Positions 9,852 through 19,588 are shown, counted from the stretch's first letter. The stretch: DNA of 64,000 nt from Xanthomonas melonis (GCF_020783655.1 NZ_JAJGQH010000001.1:186001-250000), one strand, 5' to 3'. The notes: a model not told the origin generated them from the letters alone. A program made the numbers and translations.

Positions 9852-10744
9852 TGAGCCAGCGTATTCGCAAGGCCGTATTCCCCGTCGCAGGTCTTGGGAC
9901 CCGCTTTCTTCCGGCCACCAAGACGGTGCCGAAGGAAATGCTGCCGATCATCGACAAACCATTGATCCAGTACGCTGTCGACGAGGCCATCCAGGCCGGT
10001 TGCGATACGCTGATCTTCGTCACCAACCGCTACAAGCATTCCATCGCCGACTACTTCGACAAGGCCTACGAGCTGGAGCAGAAGCTCGAGCGCGCCGGCA
10101 AGCTGGAGCAGCTGGAATTGGTTCGCCACGCGCTCCCGGAAGGTGTCCGCGCCATTTTCGTGACGCAGGCCGAAGCGCTGGGCCTGGGGCATGCGGTGTT
10201 GTGCGCCAAGGCGGTGGTCGGCGACGAGCCGTTCGCGGTGCTGCTGCCCGACGACCTGATGTGGAATCGCGGCGACGCCGCGCTGACCCAGATGGCCAAC
10301 GTGGCAGAGGCCTCCGGCGGCAGCGTGATCGCAGTAGAGGACGTGCCGCACGACAAGACGGCCAGCTATGGCATCGTCTCCACCGACGCCTTCGACGGGC
10401 GCAAGGGTCGGATCAATGCCATCGTCGAAAAGCCCAAGCCGGAAGTGGCGCCGAGCAATCTGGCGGTGGTCGGGCGCTACGTGCTCAACCCGAAGATCTT
10501 TGATCTGCTGGAGTCCACCGGCGCCGGCGCCGGTGGCGAGATCCAGCTGACCGATGCGATCGCCGAATTGCTGAAGCAGGAGCAGGTCGATGCATTCCGC
10601 TTCGAGGGGCGGCGCTTCGATTGCGGCGCGCATATCGGCCTGATCGAGGCCACCGTGCACTTCGCGCTGGAGCACGAGAAGCACGGCGGTCCGGCGAAGG
10701 AGATCCTGCGCACGGCACTGGCCGCTGCCGACGCGCGCGGCTGA
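9851..10744 (+). CDS. galU: UTP-glucose-1-phosphate uridylyltransferase
   Basis: A 297-residue enzyme making UDP-glucose, the precursor of xanthan, LPS core and other glucans. It opens RKAVFPVAGLGTRFLPATK, the nucleotidyl-transferase signature, followed by KEMLPIIDKPLIQY and later LLPDDLM and GIVSTDAF. The ATG at 9851 overlaps the previous stop as TGATG, indicating translational coupling with the dehydratase. A strong terminator follows. In Xanthomonas galU is required for exopolysaccharide and virulence (known from the family). Confidence 0.97.
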   Translation: MSQRIRKAVFPVAGLGTRFLPATKTVPKEMLPIIDKPLIQYAVDEAIQAGCDTLIFVTNRYKHSIADYFDKAYELEQKLERAGKLEQLELVRHALPEGVRAIFVTQAEALGLGHAVLCAKAVVGDEPFAVLLPDDLMWNRGDAALTQMANVAEASGGSVIAVEDVPHDKTASYGIVSTDAFDGRKGRINAIVEKPKPEVAPSNLAVVGRYVLNPKIFDLLESTGAGAGGEIQLTDAIAELLKQEQVDAFRFEGRRFDCGAHIGLIEATVHFALEHEKHGGPAKEILRTALAAADARG

Positions 10745-10767
10745 TCGCCACGCCCACGATTGTACAG

Positions 10768-10800
10768 CGAACGACGCCATCCGGCGTCGTTCGTCGTTTT
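10768..10800 (+). terminator. Rho-independent terminator after galU
   Basis: A perfect 11-bp stem CGAACGACGCC with an ATCC loop, followed by TCGTTTT. It ends the transcript that carries the polysaccharide genes and separates them from the antiporter gene. Confidence 0.85.
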
Positions 10801-10915
10801 GGCGCCGTCGGGCAGGGCGGGCAGACGTGGCGGACGATGTGGGGCATGCGCGGCGACGGACAAAGAGCAAGCAGATGCAGGGCGGCGTCGGAAGGTTGCC
10901 GTTAGAATCCCGGGC

Positions 10916-12763
10916 ATGAGCCAGCCTGCCCACTCCAGTGACCTGATCAACGTGGTGGCCCTGCTGGGCGCAGCGGTGGTCGCCATCCCGCTGTTCCGCC
11001 GGCTTGGCCTGGGCTCGGTCCTGGGTTACTTGGCGGCTGGTCTGGCGATCGGTCCCTTCGGGCTGGGGTTGTTCGACGACCCACAGGCGATCCTGCATGT
11101 GGCCGAGCTGGGCGTGGTGATGTTCCTGTTCGTGATCGGGCTGGAGATGCGGCCCTCGCACCTGTGGAGCCTGCGCAAGGAAATCTTCGGGCTTGGCACC
11201 GTGCAGATCTGCGCATGCGCATTGGTGCTGACCGGCATCGGCATTTCGTTGGGGTTTGCGCCGCCGGTGGCGTTTGTGGCCGCGTCTGGTTTTGTACTGA
11301 CCTCCACGGCCGTGGTGATGCAGCTGCTTGCCGAACGCGGCGATGTGGCACTGCCGTCGGGTCAGAAGATCGTCGCGATCCTGCTGTTCGAGGATCTGCT
11401 GATCGTCCCGCTGCTGGCCATCGTCGCCTGGATGGGCTCCAGCGGCGATCCCCAGGCCGCCTCACAACGCTGGCACGATATCGGGATCGGTCTGGCCTGC
11501 ATCGTCGGCCTGCTGGTGGCGGGCCGCTGGCTGCTCAATCCGCTGTTTCGGGTGCTGGCCGCGTCCAAGGCGCGCGAGGTGATGACCGCCGCAGCCCTGC
11601 TGGTGGTGCTGGGAGCTGCCCTGCTGATGCAGGTGGGTGGGCTGTCGATGGCGATGGGCGCCTTTCTGGCCGGCGTGCTGTTGTCCGAATCCACCTTCCG
11701 GCACCAGATCGAGGCGGATATCGAACCGTTCCGCGGCATTCTGCTGGGCCTGTTCTTCCTGGGCGTCGGCATGAGCCTGGACCTGCGCGTGGTCGCCGCC
11801 GACTGGCGCCTGATCCTGGCCGGCGTGCTGGCGCTGATGGTCGGCAAGGCGGTCTGCATCTATGTGGTGGCACGCTTGATGCGCAGCGATCATCGCCAGG
11901 CGCTGGACCGTGGCGTGTTGATGGCGCAGGGCGGCGAGTTCGCCTTCGTGCTGTTCGCCGCTGCCTCGGCGTCGGGCGTGATCGATGCGCAGGTCAATGC
12001 CAGCCTCACCGCGATCGTGGTGTTGTCGATGGCGTTGACGCCGCTGTTCGTCCTGCTGCAACGCCGATTCACGCCTGCCGCGGCGGTGTCGCTGGAAGGC
12101 GTGGAAGCGGCCAACGGGCAGACCGGTAGCGTGCTGATCATCGGGTTTGGCCGCTTCGGCCAGGTGGCCAGCCAGTCGTTGCTGGCGCGCGACGTGGACG
12201 TGACCATCATCGACAACGACATCGAGATGATCCAGAGCGCGGCGAAGTTCGGTTTCAAGATCTATTACGGCGACGGTGCCCGGCTGGATGTGCTGCACGC
12301 TTCCGGTGCGCACAGCGCACGGGCGATCGCGGTATGCGTGGACGATCGCGAAGCGGCCAACCGCATCGTCGAACTGGCCACGCGCGAGTTTCCGCACGCA
12401 CGCCTGTTGGTGCGCTCGTTCGATCGCAGGCATTCGCTGCAGTTGATCGCCGCCGGCGTGGACTACCAGATCCGCGAAACCTTCGAGTCGGCGGTCGTGT
12501 TCGGCCAGATGGCGCTGGTCGAGCTGGGTGTGGACGAGGATGAGGCCGGCATGATCGCGCGCGAGATCCGCCGCCGCGATGCCGAACGGCTGGAGCTGGA
12601 AGTCGCCGCCGGCAACGTGCGCGCCGGAACCGGGTTGATGTACGGCAACGTCACACCGACGGTTCCCAAGCCCACGCCGTTCACCCCACCGCGGCGGGAG
12701 AGCCGCTCGCTCAACCGCGATGCGCCGGTGCCGGCTGGCGAAGAGCCCGCGCTGCACGACTGA
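10916..12763 (+). CDS. Kef-type potassium/proton antiporter (CPA2 family)
   Basis: A 615-residue protein. Residues 1-390 form about 12 membrane helices of a Na+/H+-exchanger-type domain (GSVLGYLAAGLAIGPFG, then FVIGLEM). After a short linker comes an RCK/TrkA-N domain starting VLIIGFGRFGQVASQ (about residue 405), which binds nucleotide. The match is to KefB/KefC, glutathione-gated K+ efflux systems that acidify the cytoplasm during electrophile stress. The C-terminal ~45 residues are polar, Pro/Arg-rich and probably disordered. No KefF/KefG-type ancillary flavoprotein is adjacent. I chose the ATG at 10916 (MSQPAHSSDLIN). Confidence 0.88.
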   Translation: MSQPAHSSDLINVVALLGAAVVAIPLFRRLGLGSVLGYLAAGLAIGPFGLGLFDDPQAILHVAELGVVMFLFVIGLEMRPSHLWSLRKEIFGLGTVQICACALVLTGIGISLGFAPPVAFVAASGFVLTSTAVVMQLLAERGDVALPSGQKIVAILLFEDLLIVPLLAIVAWMGSSGDPQAASQRWHDIGIGLACIVGLLVAGRWLLNPLFRVLAASKAREVMTAAALLVVLGAALLMQVGGLSMAMGAFLAGVLLSESTFRHQIEADIEPFRGILLGLFFLGVGMSLDLRVVAADWRLILAGVLALMVGKAVCIYVVARLMRSDHRQALDRGVLMAQGGEFAFVLFAAASASGVIDAQVNASLTAIVVLSMALTPLFVLLQRRFTPAAAVSLEGVEAANGQTGSVLIIGFGRFGQVASQSLLARDVDVTIIDNDIEMIQSAAKFGFKIYYGDGARLDVLHASGAHSARAIAVCVDDREAANRIVELATREFPHARLLVRSFDRRHSLQLIAAGVDYQIRETFESAVVFGQMALVELGVDEDEAGMIAREIRRRDAERLELEVAAGNVRAGTGLMYGNVTPTVPKPTPFTPPRRESRSLNRDAPVPAGEEPALHD

Positions 12764-12867
12764 GCCGAGCCGAAAGGGCTGGCTCGGCACACCGGCTCGC
12801 TTCGGCCGATGAGTGGCCATGCCAGGGCGCGGCCGGCACGTCAGGTGTGCCAACGACGCAGAGGCGC

Positions 12868-13200
12868 TCAGCCGTGCCTGCGCTGGGCCGCCGCAAAGGC
12901 TTCCAGTTGCTCGGGGGTCGCTTCTTTCTGATGGCGCTGCTTCCACTCGGCGAACGGCATGCCATAGACCGCCTCGCGCGCCTGATCCTTGCTCATTGGC
13001 TGCCCCTGCGCCTGGGCGGCTTCGCGATACCAGTCGCCGAGGCAGTTGCGGCAGAACCCGGCCAGTATCATCAGGTCGATGTTCTGTACATCGCTGCGCT
13101 CCTGGTTGAGATGCTGCAGCAGGCGGCGGAACGCGGCCGCTTCGATGGCGGTGGTGGCCGGGTCGCTGCTCGACGGGCTGAGGAGAGTGGTGTCGGTCAT
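12868..13200 (-). CDS. DUF1244-family protein
   Basis: A 110-residue soluble protein with the family core ILAGFCRNCLGDWYREAA (a Cys-x2-Cys pair, about residues 46-63) and EAVYGMPFAEWKQRHQ. Members of DUF1244 are small and conserved across proteobacteria with no established function. The paired Cys suggests metal or redox chemistry, which is inference. It is divergent from folD, with 49 bases between the starts. A weak GC hairpin (12764-12788) separates it from the antiporter gene. Confidence 0.85.
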   Translation of the reverse strand: MTDTTLLSPSSSDPATTAIEAAAFRRLLQHLNQERSDVQNIDLMILAGFCRNCLGDWYREAAQAQGQPMSKDQAREAVYGMPFAEWKQRHQKEATPEQLEAFAAAQRRHG

Positions 13201-13249
13201 GACGGAATCGGGGACAATGGACGGCCCTCGACTCTACACCTGACGCCCC

Positions 13250-14161
13250 ATGACCGCTTTCGCGCCAGTTGCCGCCGCTCCGGCCCGCCTTCTCGATGGC
13301 CGTCGCATTGCCGAGGATCTGCTCGACGGATTGAAGCTGCGGGTGGATGCGCGCATCGCGGCGGGCAAGAGCCGGCCGGGGTTGGCGGTGGTGCTGGTGG
13401 GAGGCGACCCGGCTTCGTCGGTCTATGTGCGCAACAAGCGACGCGCCGCCGAGAAGGTCGGTATCGAAGCCTTCGATTACGATCTGCCGCAGGGCACCAG
13501 CGAAGCAGAGCTGGCCGCCTTGATCGACGAACTCAATGCCGATCCCAAGATCCACGGCATCCTGATCCAGCTCCCGCTACCGGGCATTCCCGATGCCAAC
13601 CGGCTGATCCAGCGCATCGATCCGCGCAAGGATGTGGATGGCTTCCATCCGCAGAACGTGGGCCACCTGGCATTGCGCGAGTTCGGCCTGCGCCCGTGCA
13701 CGCCGCGCGGCATCGTGACCTTGCTGGGCCACACCGATCAGCCGGTGCGTGGACGCAATGCCACCATCGTCGGCGTGAGCAACCATGTGGGCCGTCCGAT
13801 GGGCCTGGAACTGTTGATCGCCGGGTGTACGGTCACCAGTTGCCACAAATTCACTCCCGCCGATGTGCTGGAAGCCAGCGTGCGCAACGCCGATATCCTG
13901 GTGGTGGCGGTGGGCCGGCCCGGCCTGATTCCCGGCGAGTGGGTCAAGCCGGGCGCGGTGGTGATCGACGTCGGCATCAACCGGCTCGAAGACGGCCGCC
14001 TGGTCGGCGATGTCGGTTTCGATGCCGCCGTGCAGCGCGCAGCGTGGATCACGCCGGTGCCGGGCGGGGTGGGGCCGATGACCGTGGCCACGCTGATGCA
14101 GAACACCATCGAGGCCGCTGATGCGGCCGGGATTGGGGATTCGGGATTGGGGATTGGTTAA
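13250..14161 (+). CDS. folD: Methylenetetrahydrofolate dehydrogenase/cyclohydrolase
   Basis: A 303-residue bifunctional enzyme interconverting 5,10-methylene-, 5,10-methenyl- and 10-formyl-tetrahydrofolate, feeding purine synthesis. Visible motifs are the catalytic Tyr-x-x-x-Lys region [37 protein letters not shown], the NADP loop [11 protein letters not shown] and [15 protein letters not shown]. The family usually ends soon after ATLMQNT. Here the last ~10 residues ([10 protein letters not shown]) are encoded by the start of an intergenic repeat, so the natural C-terminus has been extended by repeat DNA. Confidence 0.96.
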   Translation: MTAFAPVAAAPARLLDGRRIAEDLLDGLKLRVDARIAAGKSRPGLAVVLVGGDPASSVYVRNKRRAAEKVGIEAFDYDLPQGTSEAELAALIDELNADPKIHGILIQLPLPGIPDANRLIQRIDPRKDVDGFHPQNVGHLALREFGLRPCTPRGIVTLLGHTDQPVRGRNATIVGVSNHVGRPMGLELLIAGCTVTSCHKFTPADVLEASVRNADILVVAVGRPGLIPGEWVKPGAVVIDVGINRLEDGRLVGDVGFDAAVQRAAWITPVPGGVGPMTVATLMQNTIEAADAAGIGDSGLGIG

Positions 14162-14356
14162 AGGCAGTGCACGGGATTCGGCAGTCGGGATTTGAGATTC
14201 GTTAAAGGCAACGGCAAAAGCGCATGCATGGCCTGTCCGGGGCGCAGCGTGGTTGGCTAACCATCGAAATCGGAAGTCTGACAGGCAGACAATTAGTCGG
14301 TTGGGCAGCGCGGCGCCTTTGCCAATCCCGAATCTCAACTCCCCAATCCCCGCCCC
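14127..14356. repeat. Repeat element with GGGATTGGGGATTC arms between folD and guaB
   Basis: Left part: two direct copies (14129-14166 and 14173-14210), each built from GGGATTNGGGATT-type units and each ending GTTAAAGGCA. Right part (about 14319-14354): the inverse sequence, GCCAATCCCGAATCTCAACT then CCCCAATCCCCGCC. The middle has no gene. The left arm runs into the 3' end of folD. The right arm ends about 45 bases before the guaB start and so sits in its promoter region. Confidence 0.75.
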
Positions 14357-14398
14357 AATGCGTTAAAATGTCGCGCTTCCCCACACTCGGGTCCGCCG

Positions 14399-15856
14399 AT
14401 GCTCCGCATCCAGGCTGAAGCTCTCACCTACGACGACGTCTCCCTCGTTCCCGCCCACTCGATCGTCCTGCCCAAGGATGTCAGCCTGGAAACCCGGCTG
14501 ACCCGCGATCTGCGTCTGAAACTGCCCATTCTGTCGGCAGCGATGGACACGGTGACCGAACACCGCCTGGCGGTGGCCATGGCCCAGCTGGGCGGCATCG
14601 GCATCATCCACAAGAACCTGACCCCTGCGCAGCAGGCGGCCGAAGTGGCCAAGGTCAAGAAGTTCGAATCCGGCGTGATCACCGAGCCGTTCACGGTCGG
14701 CCCGGACACCACCATCGGCCAGGTGCTGGCGCTGACACGTGCGCGCAACATCTCCGGTGTGCCGGTAGTGGATGGCAGCGAATTGGTCGGCATCGTGACC
14801 AGCCGCGACATGCGGTTCGAAAAGAGGCTGGACGACCCTGTCCGCCACATCATGACCAAGAAGGAGCGCCTGGTCACCGTGCGTGAGGGCGCCAGCGACG
14901 AGGAAGTGCTGGAGCTGCTGCACCGTCACCGGATCGAGAAGGTCCTGGTGGTCAACGACGGCTTCGAGCTGCGCGGGCTGATCACGGTCAAGGACATCCA
15001 GAAGAAGACCGACAACCCCAATGCTGCCAAGGACACCGCCACGCGGTTGCTGGTGGGCGCGGCGGTGGGAGTGGGTGGCGATACCGAACAACGCATCGAG
15101 CTGCTGGCCGCCGCCGGCGTGGACGTGGTCATCGTCGACACCGCGCATGGGCATTCGCAGGGCGTGATCGATCGCGTGGCCTGGGTCAAGAAGACCTATC
15201 CGCAACTGCAGGTGATCGGCGGCAACATCGTCACCGGCGATGCCGCGCTGGCCCTGATGGATGCCGGTGCCGATGCGGTTAAGGTAGGCGTGGGCCCGGG
15301 CTCGATCTGCACCACGCGCGTGGTGGCCGGGGTGGGCGTGCCGCAGATCACGGCGGTGGACATGGTGGCCGAAGCGCTGCAGGACCGCATTCCGCTGATC
15401 GCCGATGGCGGCATCCGCTACTCGGGCGATATCGGCAAGGCGCTGGTGGCTGGTGCGTCGACGGTGATGGTCGGCGGCCTGCTGGCCGGTACCGAGGAAG
15501 CACCGGGTGAAGTGGAGCTGTTCCAGGGGCGCAGCTACAAGAGCTACCGCGGTATGGGCAGTCTGGGCGCGATGGAAAAGGGGTCCAAGGACCGCTATTT
15601 CCAGGATGCCTCCGATGCGGACAAGCTGGTTCCCGAAGGCATCGAGGGGCGCGTGCCGTATCGCGGCCCGGTCGGCGGCATCATTCACCAGCTCATTGGC
15701 GGCCTGCGTGCGACCATGGGCTATGTGGGTTGCGCCACCATCGAAGAAATGCGCACCAAGCCGAAGTTCGTCAAGATCACTGGCGCCGGCCAGCGCGAGA
15801 GCCACGTGCACGACGTGCAGATCACCAAAGAGCCGCCGAACTATCGCGCTGGGTGA
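14399..15856 (+). CDS. guaB: Inosine-5'-monophosphate dehydrogenase
   Basis: A 485-residue enzyme that oxidises IMP to XMP with NAD, the committed step to GMP. The (beta/alpha)8 barrel is interrupted by two CBS domains (about residues 95-205, [11 protein letters not shown] and [12 protein letters not shown]). The catalytic Cys lies in [13 protein letters not shown] (about 300), and the flap [19 protein letters not shown] follows (about 385-405). A possible -10 element, TTAAAAT, lies at 14363-14369. The gene is flanked on both sides by inverted-repeat elements and precedes guaA. Confidence 0.98.
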   Translation: MLRIQAEALTYDDVSLVPAHSIVLPKDVSLETRLTRDLRLKLPILSAAMDTVTEHRLAVAMAQLGGIGIIHKNLTPAQQAAEVAKVKKFESGVITEPFTVGPDTTIGQVLALTRARNISGVPVVDGSELVGIVTSRDMRFEKRLDDPVRHIMTKKERLVTVREGASDEEVLELLHRHRIEKVLVVNDGFELRGLITVKDIQKKTDNPNAAKDTATRLLVGAAVGVGGDTEQRIELLAAAGVDVVIVDTAHGHSQGVIDRVAWVKKTYPQLQVIGGNIVTGDAALALMDAGADAVKVGVGPGSICTTRVVAGVGVPQITAVDMVAEALQDRIPLIADGGIRYSGDIGKALVAGASTVMVGGLLAGTEEAPGEVELFQGRSYKSYRGMGSLGAMEKGSKDRYFQDASDADKLVPEGIEGRVPYRGPVGGIIHQLIGGLRATMGYVGCATIEEMRTKPKFVKITGAGQRESHVHDVQITKEPPNYRAG

Positions 15857-15866
15857 TCCGGCGCGC

Positions 15867-15974
15867 GGGATTGGGGATTCGGCATTCGGGAGTCGTAAGA
15901 GCCTACCGCGTCCCCATCCGGCAGCGGCTGTGGCGTGTGCTCTTGCGAATCTCCAATCCCAACTCCCCAATCCC
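15867..15974. repeat. 108-bp inverted-repeat element between guaB and guaA
   Basis: Two 36-base arms (15867-15902 and 15939-15974) are inverted copies matching at 29 of 36 positions, starting GGGATTGGGGA and ending AAGAGC towards the centre. The 36-base spacer is unrelated. The element fills nearly the whole gap: it begins 10 bases after the guaB stop and ends 8 bases before the guaA ATG. It belongs to the same repeat family as the element upstream of guaB. Confidence 0.85.
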
Positions 15975-15982
15975 GGCTCTCA

Positions 15983-17548
15983 ATGACCAGCATCCATAGC
16001 GACAAGATCCTCATCCTCGATTTCGGCGCGCAGTACACGCAGCTGATCGCGCGGCGCATTCGCGAGCTGGGCGTGTATTGCGAGATCTGGGCCTGGGACC
16101 ATGACCCGTCCGAGATCGCCGGCTTCGGTGCCAAGGGCATCATCCTCTCAGGCGGCCCGGAGTCGACCACGTTGCCTGGCGCGCCGGTCGCGCCGCAGCA
16201 AGTGTTCGACAGCGGTCTGCCGGTGTTCGGTATCTGCTACGGCATGCAGACCCTGGCCGCACAGCTGGGTGGCGCGACCGAAGCGGCCGATCAACGCGAA
16301 TTCGGCCATGCCGAAGTGGACGTGGTGGCCGCCGATGCGCTGTTCTCCGGCCTGACCGATCATGCCGGCGCCGCGCGCCTGAACGTGTGGATGAGCCACG
16401 GCGACCATGTGTCGCAGGTACCGCCGGGCTTCACCATCACCGCGGTGACCGATCGCATCCCGGTGGCGGCGATGTCCAACGAGGACAAGCGCTGGTACGG
16501 CGTGCAGTTCCACCCTGAGGTGACGCATACGCTGCAGGGCCAGACCTTGCTGCGCCGCTTCGTGGTCGATGTCTGCGGCTGCCAGACGCTGTGGACCGCG
16601 GCCAACATCATCGACGACCAGATCGCGCGCGTGCGCGAGCAGGTGGGCGAAGACGAGGTGATCCTGGGCCTGTCCGGCGGCGTCGATTCGTCGGTGGTCG
16701 CGGCGCTGTTGCACAAGGCGATCGGCGACAAACTGACCTGCGTGTTCGTCGATACCGGCCTGCTGCGCTGGCAGGAAGGCGACCAGGTGATGGCGATGTT
16801 CGCCGAGCACATGGGGGTCAAGGTCATCCGTGTCGATGCCGCCGACCGCTATTTCAAGGCACTGGAAGGCGTCAGCGACCCGGAAGCCAAGCGCAAGATC
16901 ATCGGCAACCTGTTCGTGGAGATCTTCGACGAAGAATCCGGCAGGCTGGCCAACGCAAAGTGGCTGGCGCAGGGCACCATCTACCCGGACGTGATCGAAT
17001 CGGCCGGCAGCAAGACCGGCAAGGCGCATGTGATCAAGAGCCACCACAACGTCGGTGGTTTGCCCGAGCACATGAAGCTGGGCCTGGTGGAGCCGCTGCG
17101 CGAATTGTTCAAGGACGAAGTGCGCCGCCTCGGCGTCGAACTCGGCCTGCCGCGCAGCATGGTCTACCGCCATCCATTCCCGGGTCCGGGGCTGGGCGTG
17201 CGCATCCTCGGCGAGGTGAAGCGCGAGTACGCCGAGCTGCTGGCCAAGGCCGATGCGATCTTCATCGACGAACTGCGCAAGGCCGACCTGTACGACAAGA
17301 CCAGCCAGGCGTTCGCGGTGTTCCTGCCGGTGAAATCGGTGGGTGTGGTGGGCGACGCACGCGCCTACGAATGGGTGATCGCGCTGCGCGCGGTGGAAAC
17401 CATCGACTTCATGACCGCGCACTGGGCGCACCTGCCGTACGACTTCCTCGGCACGGTATCCAACCGCATCATCAACGAACTGCGCGGCGTCTCGCGCGTG
17501 GTCTACGACATCTCCGGCAAGCCGCCTGCGACGATCGAGTGGGAGTAA
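15983..17548 (+). CDS. guaA: GMP synthase (glutamine-hydrolysing)
   Basis: A 521-residue enzyme converting XMP to GMP. The N-terminal glutamine amidotransferase domain (about 1-195) has [15 protein letters not shown], the nucleophile Cys in [10 protein letters not shown] (about 88) and the His-x-Glu of [10 protein letters not shown]. The ATP-pyrophosphatase P-loop is [13 protein letters not shown] (about 230), and the C-terminal dimerisation domain ends [12 protein letters not shown] chose the ATG at 15983. The 8 bases before it and the preceding repeat arm show no clear Shine-Dalgarno sequence, which is unusual for an essential gene. Confidence 0.98.
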   Translation: MTSIHSDKILILDFGAQYTQLIARRIRELGVYCEIWAWDHDPSEIAGFGAKGIILSGGPESTTLPGAPVAPQQVFDSGLPVFGICYGMQTLAAQLGGATEAADQREFGHAEVDVVAADALFSGLTDHAGAARLNVWMSHGDHVSQVPPGFTITAVTDRIPVAAMSNEDKRWYGVQFHPEVTHTLQGQTLLRRFVVDVCGCQTLWTAANIIDDQIARVREQVGEDEVILGLSGGVDSSVVAALLHKAIGDKLTCVFVDTGLLRWQEGDQVMAMFAEHMGVKVIRVDAADRYFKALEGVSDPEAKRKIIGNLFVEIFDEESGRLANAKWLAQGTIYPDVIESAGSKTGKAHVIKSHHNVGGLPEHMKLGLVEPLRELFKDEVRRLGVELGLPRSMVYRHPFPGPGLGVRILGEVKREYAELLAKADAIFIDELRKADLYDKTSQAFAVFLPVKSVGVVGDARAYEWVIALRAVETIDFMTAHWAHLPYDFLGTVSNRIINELRGVSRVVYDISGKPPATIEWE

Positions 17549-17593
17549 GCCCGTGCGTGCAACATTGATTGATCGCGGCTGACCAGACCTAAG

Positions 17594-17628
17594 CCGAGAG
17601 CCCACTTAGCGCGGGCTTTCGGATTTCG
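17594..17628 (+). terminator. Terminator-like hairpin after guaA
   Basis: Stem CCGAGAGCCC pairs with GGGCTTTCGG over 10 bp (one G-T pair) around a 9-base loop, 45 bases past the guaA stop. The following T run is weak (ATTTC). Confidence 0.6.
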
Positions 17629-17648
17629 GGCTGGCACTACTGCTTAGG

Positions 17649-17698
17649 GCGGCTAGCAGAACGGAGTGAGCGGTCGTCAGGTGGATGTAGACGGCGCG
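17649..17698 (+). repeat. Dispersed repeat, copy 1
   Basis: The segment containing CAGAACG, GGTCGTCAGG and GACGGCGCG is closely similar to 19719-19769, which has the same blocks in the same order and orientation. It lies between guaA and the oxidoreductase gene, in DNA with no gene. Confidence 0.55.
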
Positions 17699-17725
17699 AC
17701 GTTCTGTTCGCCGCTCCAAAGGCTG

Positions 17726-18649
17726 TCAGCTGACGGAGATGACGATCTTGCCACGTGCCTTGCCGGATGTCAGGCGGGCCCAGGCCTGGTCGAAGGCGTC
17801 GATGGCGACGTTACTGTCGATCACCACGCGCACGCCTTGGGCAACGATGTCCGAGACCAACTGGCCGAGACGGTCGGCATAGGGTTTGGCGTAAAAGATG
17901 CTGGCCGTGACACCGGCGGCCTCGGCATTGGCCTGGTCTGGCGGCATGGTGGTGGATACCAGACGACCGCCCTTGCGCAGCACCGCGTACGAGCGGGTCT
18001 GGGTCTGGCCGCCGATCAGGTCCAACACCACGTCCACATTCGACACGCAGCTGCTGAAGTCCTGTGCGGTGTAGTCGATGACCTCGTCGGCGCCCAGGCT
18101 GCGTGCCAGTTCCACACCATCGCCGGAGGCGGTGGCGATGACGCGTGCGCCTGCTTTGTGCGCGAATTGCACCGCGAAGCTGCCCACGCCGCCCGCTGCT
18201 GCATGGATCAACACAGTTTCTCCAGCGGTGAGCTGCGCTGCCGAAAACAAGGCATGCCACGCGGTGATGCCGGCGGTGGGTATGGCCGCGCCTTCGGCCG
18301 CCGACAGGCTGGGCGGCAAGGCAACGCAGACGCTGGCCGGGACTGCGGCAAATTCACCCATCGCGCCGCTGCGCCCGGCATCGGTCCATACCAGCACGCG
18401 GTCGCCGGTACGCCACTGGGTCACCATCGAACCGACGCGCTCGATGGTGCCGACCAGATCGGTGCCCAGGGTGATAGGCAGGGCGATGTCGAAGAAATGC
18501 TGGGCCACGCCAGAGACCACCAGTGCGTCCAACGGATTGAGGGCCGCTGCGCGCACGCGCACCAGCACCTGGTCGGGCGCGACATCGGGCACGGGGATGT
18601 CTGCGAGGGTAGGGCGATCATTGAACTGCTGGATGCGGACAGCTTTCAT
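17726..18649 (-). CDS. NADP-dependent oxidoreductase, quinone-reductase type (MDR family)
   Basis: A 307-residue medium-chain dehydrogenase/reductase without zinc-binding Cys clusters. The N-terminal GroES-like part has ALNPLDALVVSG and LGTDLVGTIERVG. The nucleotide fold shows HAAAGGVGSFAVQFA (about residue 148), the AxxGGVG fingerprint of quinone oxidoreductases. It is probably cytosolic and acts on quinones or reactive enones. Substrates cannot be told. A TetR-type repressor gene lies 219 bases upstream on the same strand, so this enzyme is a plausible member of that regulon. Confidence 0.88.
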   Translation of the reverse strand: MKAVRIQQFNDRPTLADIPVPDVAPDQVLVRVRAAALNPLDALVVSGVAQHFFDIALPITLGTDLVGTIERVGSMVTQWRTGDRVLVWTDAGRSGAMGEFAAVPASVCVALPPSLSAAEGAAIPTAGITAWHALFSAAQLTAGETVLIHAAAGGVGSFAVQFAHKAGARVIATASGDGVELARSLGADEVIDYTAQDFSSCVSNVDVVLDLIGGQTQTRSYAVLRKGGRLVSTTMPPDQANAEAAGVTASIFYAKPYADRLGQLVSDIVAQGVRVVIDSNVAIDAFDQAWARLTSGKARGKIVISVS

Positions 18650-18868
18650 GGTGTGCTCCGGGGGGATCGAACAGGGCGCTGCGCGATGCGGCAGTCGCGA
18701 CGGGTACTGAGTGCGGGTGTTGCAGCAGTGCTTCTGTCGGCTACCCGCCAGGTCGGGTCAGTCGACGGACATGGTCGGCAACGCCGGAGCGAGCGATCCA
18801 AGCGGTGCGATGGGTCGTCTGGAAGCCGGTGATGGCATTGCCGGTCGGTTGAGTTGCTGTGATAGCGG

Positions 18869-19546
18869 TTATCCGCTGCGATCTTCGGCAGGCGGCGCGC
18901 CTATCGCCGCACCCTGCAGCAACGTGCGAACAGCATTGCCGACGATGACGTCGATTTCCGAATCGTGCAGCGGCGGCGCGATCAGCCCGACGATCGCCAA
19001 CAGCTTCACGTGGCTGGCGGTCATGCTCATGAACTGCTCGGCCAGCACATGGGCAGACAGGCCCGTAGTGAACTGGCCGGGCGCATCGCCTTGCTGGGTA
19101 GCGATCCAGGCGGCTACCTTGGCCTGGATCTTGAGATAGCTGGAACTCAACATCGCCTGCGCGATGTCCGGGAAGCGCTTGCCTTCGTTGGTCAGCACGC
19201 GATGCACGGCCAGCGTGCGCGGCGACAGGGCAGTGTTCACCAGCGTATGTCCGAGTACAGGCAGCACATCTGCGGGAGTCCGGCCTTCTATCACCAGGGC
19301 ATCGAGCGGCTTGGCCATCTCCGCAGCCACGTACAGCATCGCCGCCTTGAACAAGCCTTCCTTGCCCCCGAAGTGGGCGTAGACATTACGGCGCGAACCG
19401 CCGACCGCCGCAATGATGTCGTCCACCGAGACCGCGTCGAAGCCCACCTCCAAAAAGCGCTCGGAGGCTACGACGATCAAGTCGTGGACACGTTGGGCGC
19501 CCTTCGGGGTGCGGTGTGCAGGTGGATCGAGATGCGTGATTGCCAT
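18869..19546 (-). CDS. TetR-family transcriptional repressor
   Basis: A 225-residue protein with an N-terminal TetR helix-turn-helix, AVGGSRRNVYAHFGGKEGLF (about residues 43-62), preceded by ASERFLEVGFDAVSVDDI. The C-terminal ligand domain is of the AefR-like type, with no recognisable ligand signature. The ATG at 19546 is chosen because the family starts with a short lead before the first helix. A palindromic sequence 27-42 bases upstream of this start is a likely autoregulatory operator. The oxidoreductase gene downstream is a likely target. Confidence 0.9.
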   Translation of the reverse strand: MAITHLDPPAHRTPKGAQRVHDLIVVASERFLEVGFDAVSVDDIIAAVGGSRRNVYAHFGGKEGLFKAAMLYVAAEMAKPLDALVIEGRTPADVLPVLGHTLVNTALSPRTLAVHRVLTNEGKRFPDIAQAMLSSSYLKIQAKVAAWIATQQGDAPGQFTTGLSAHVLAEQFMSMTASHVKLLAIVGLIAPPLHDSEIDVIVGNAVRTLLQGAAIGAPPAEDRSG

Positions 19547-19572
19547 GCTACATCCACCAGTCGTTTCGGTGA

Positions 19573-19588
19573 GGTACTGTACCGTACC
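19573..19588. promoter_or_regulatory. Candidate TetR operator
   Basis: GGTACTGTACCGTACC contains two overlapping palindromes, GGTAC-T-GTACC and GGTAC-TGTACC-GTACC. It lies 27 bases upstream of the tetR start, in AT-richer DNA than its surroundings. Autorepression is inferred from its position and symmetry. Confidence 0.55.

Noticed and set aside
12764..12788. GC hairpin GCCGAGCC/GGCTCGGC after the Kef antiporter as a terminator
   Set aside because: No T run follows, so I do not call it a terminator.
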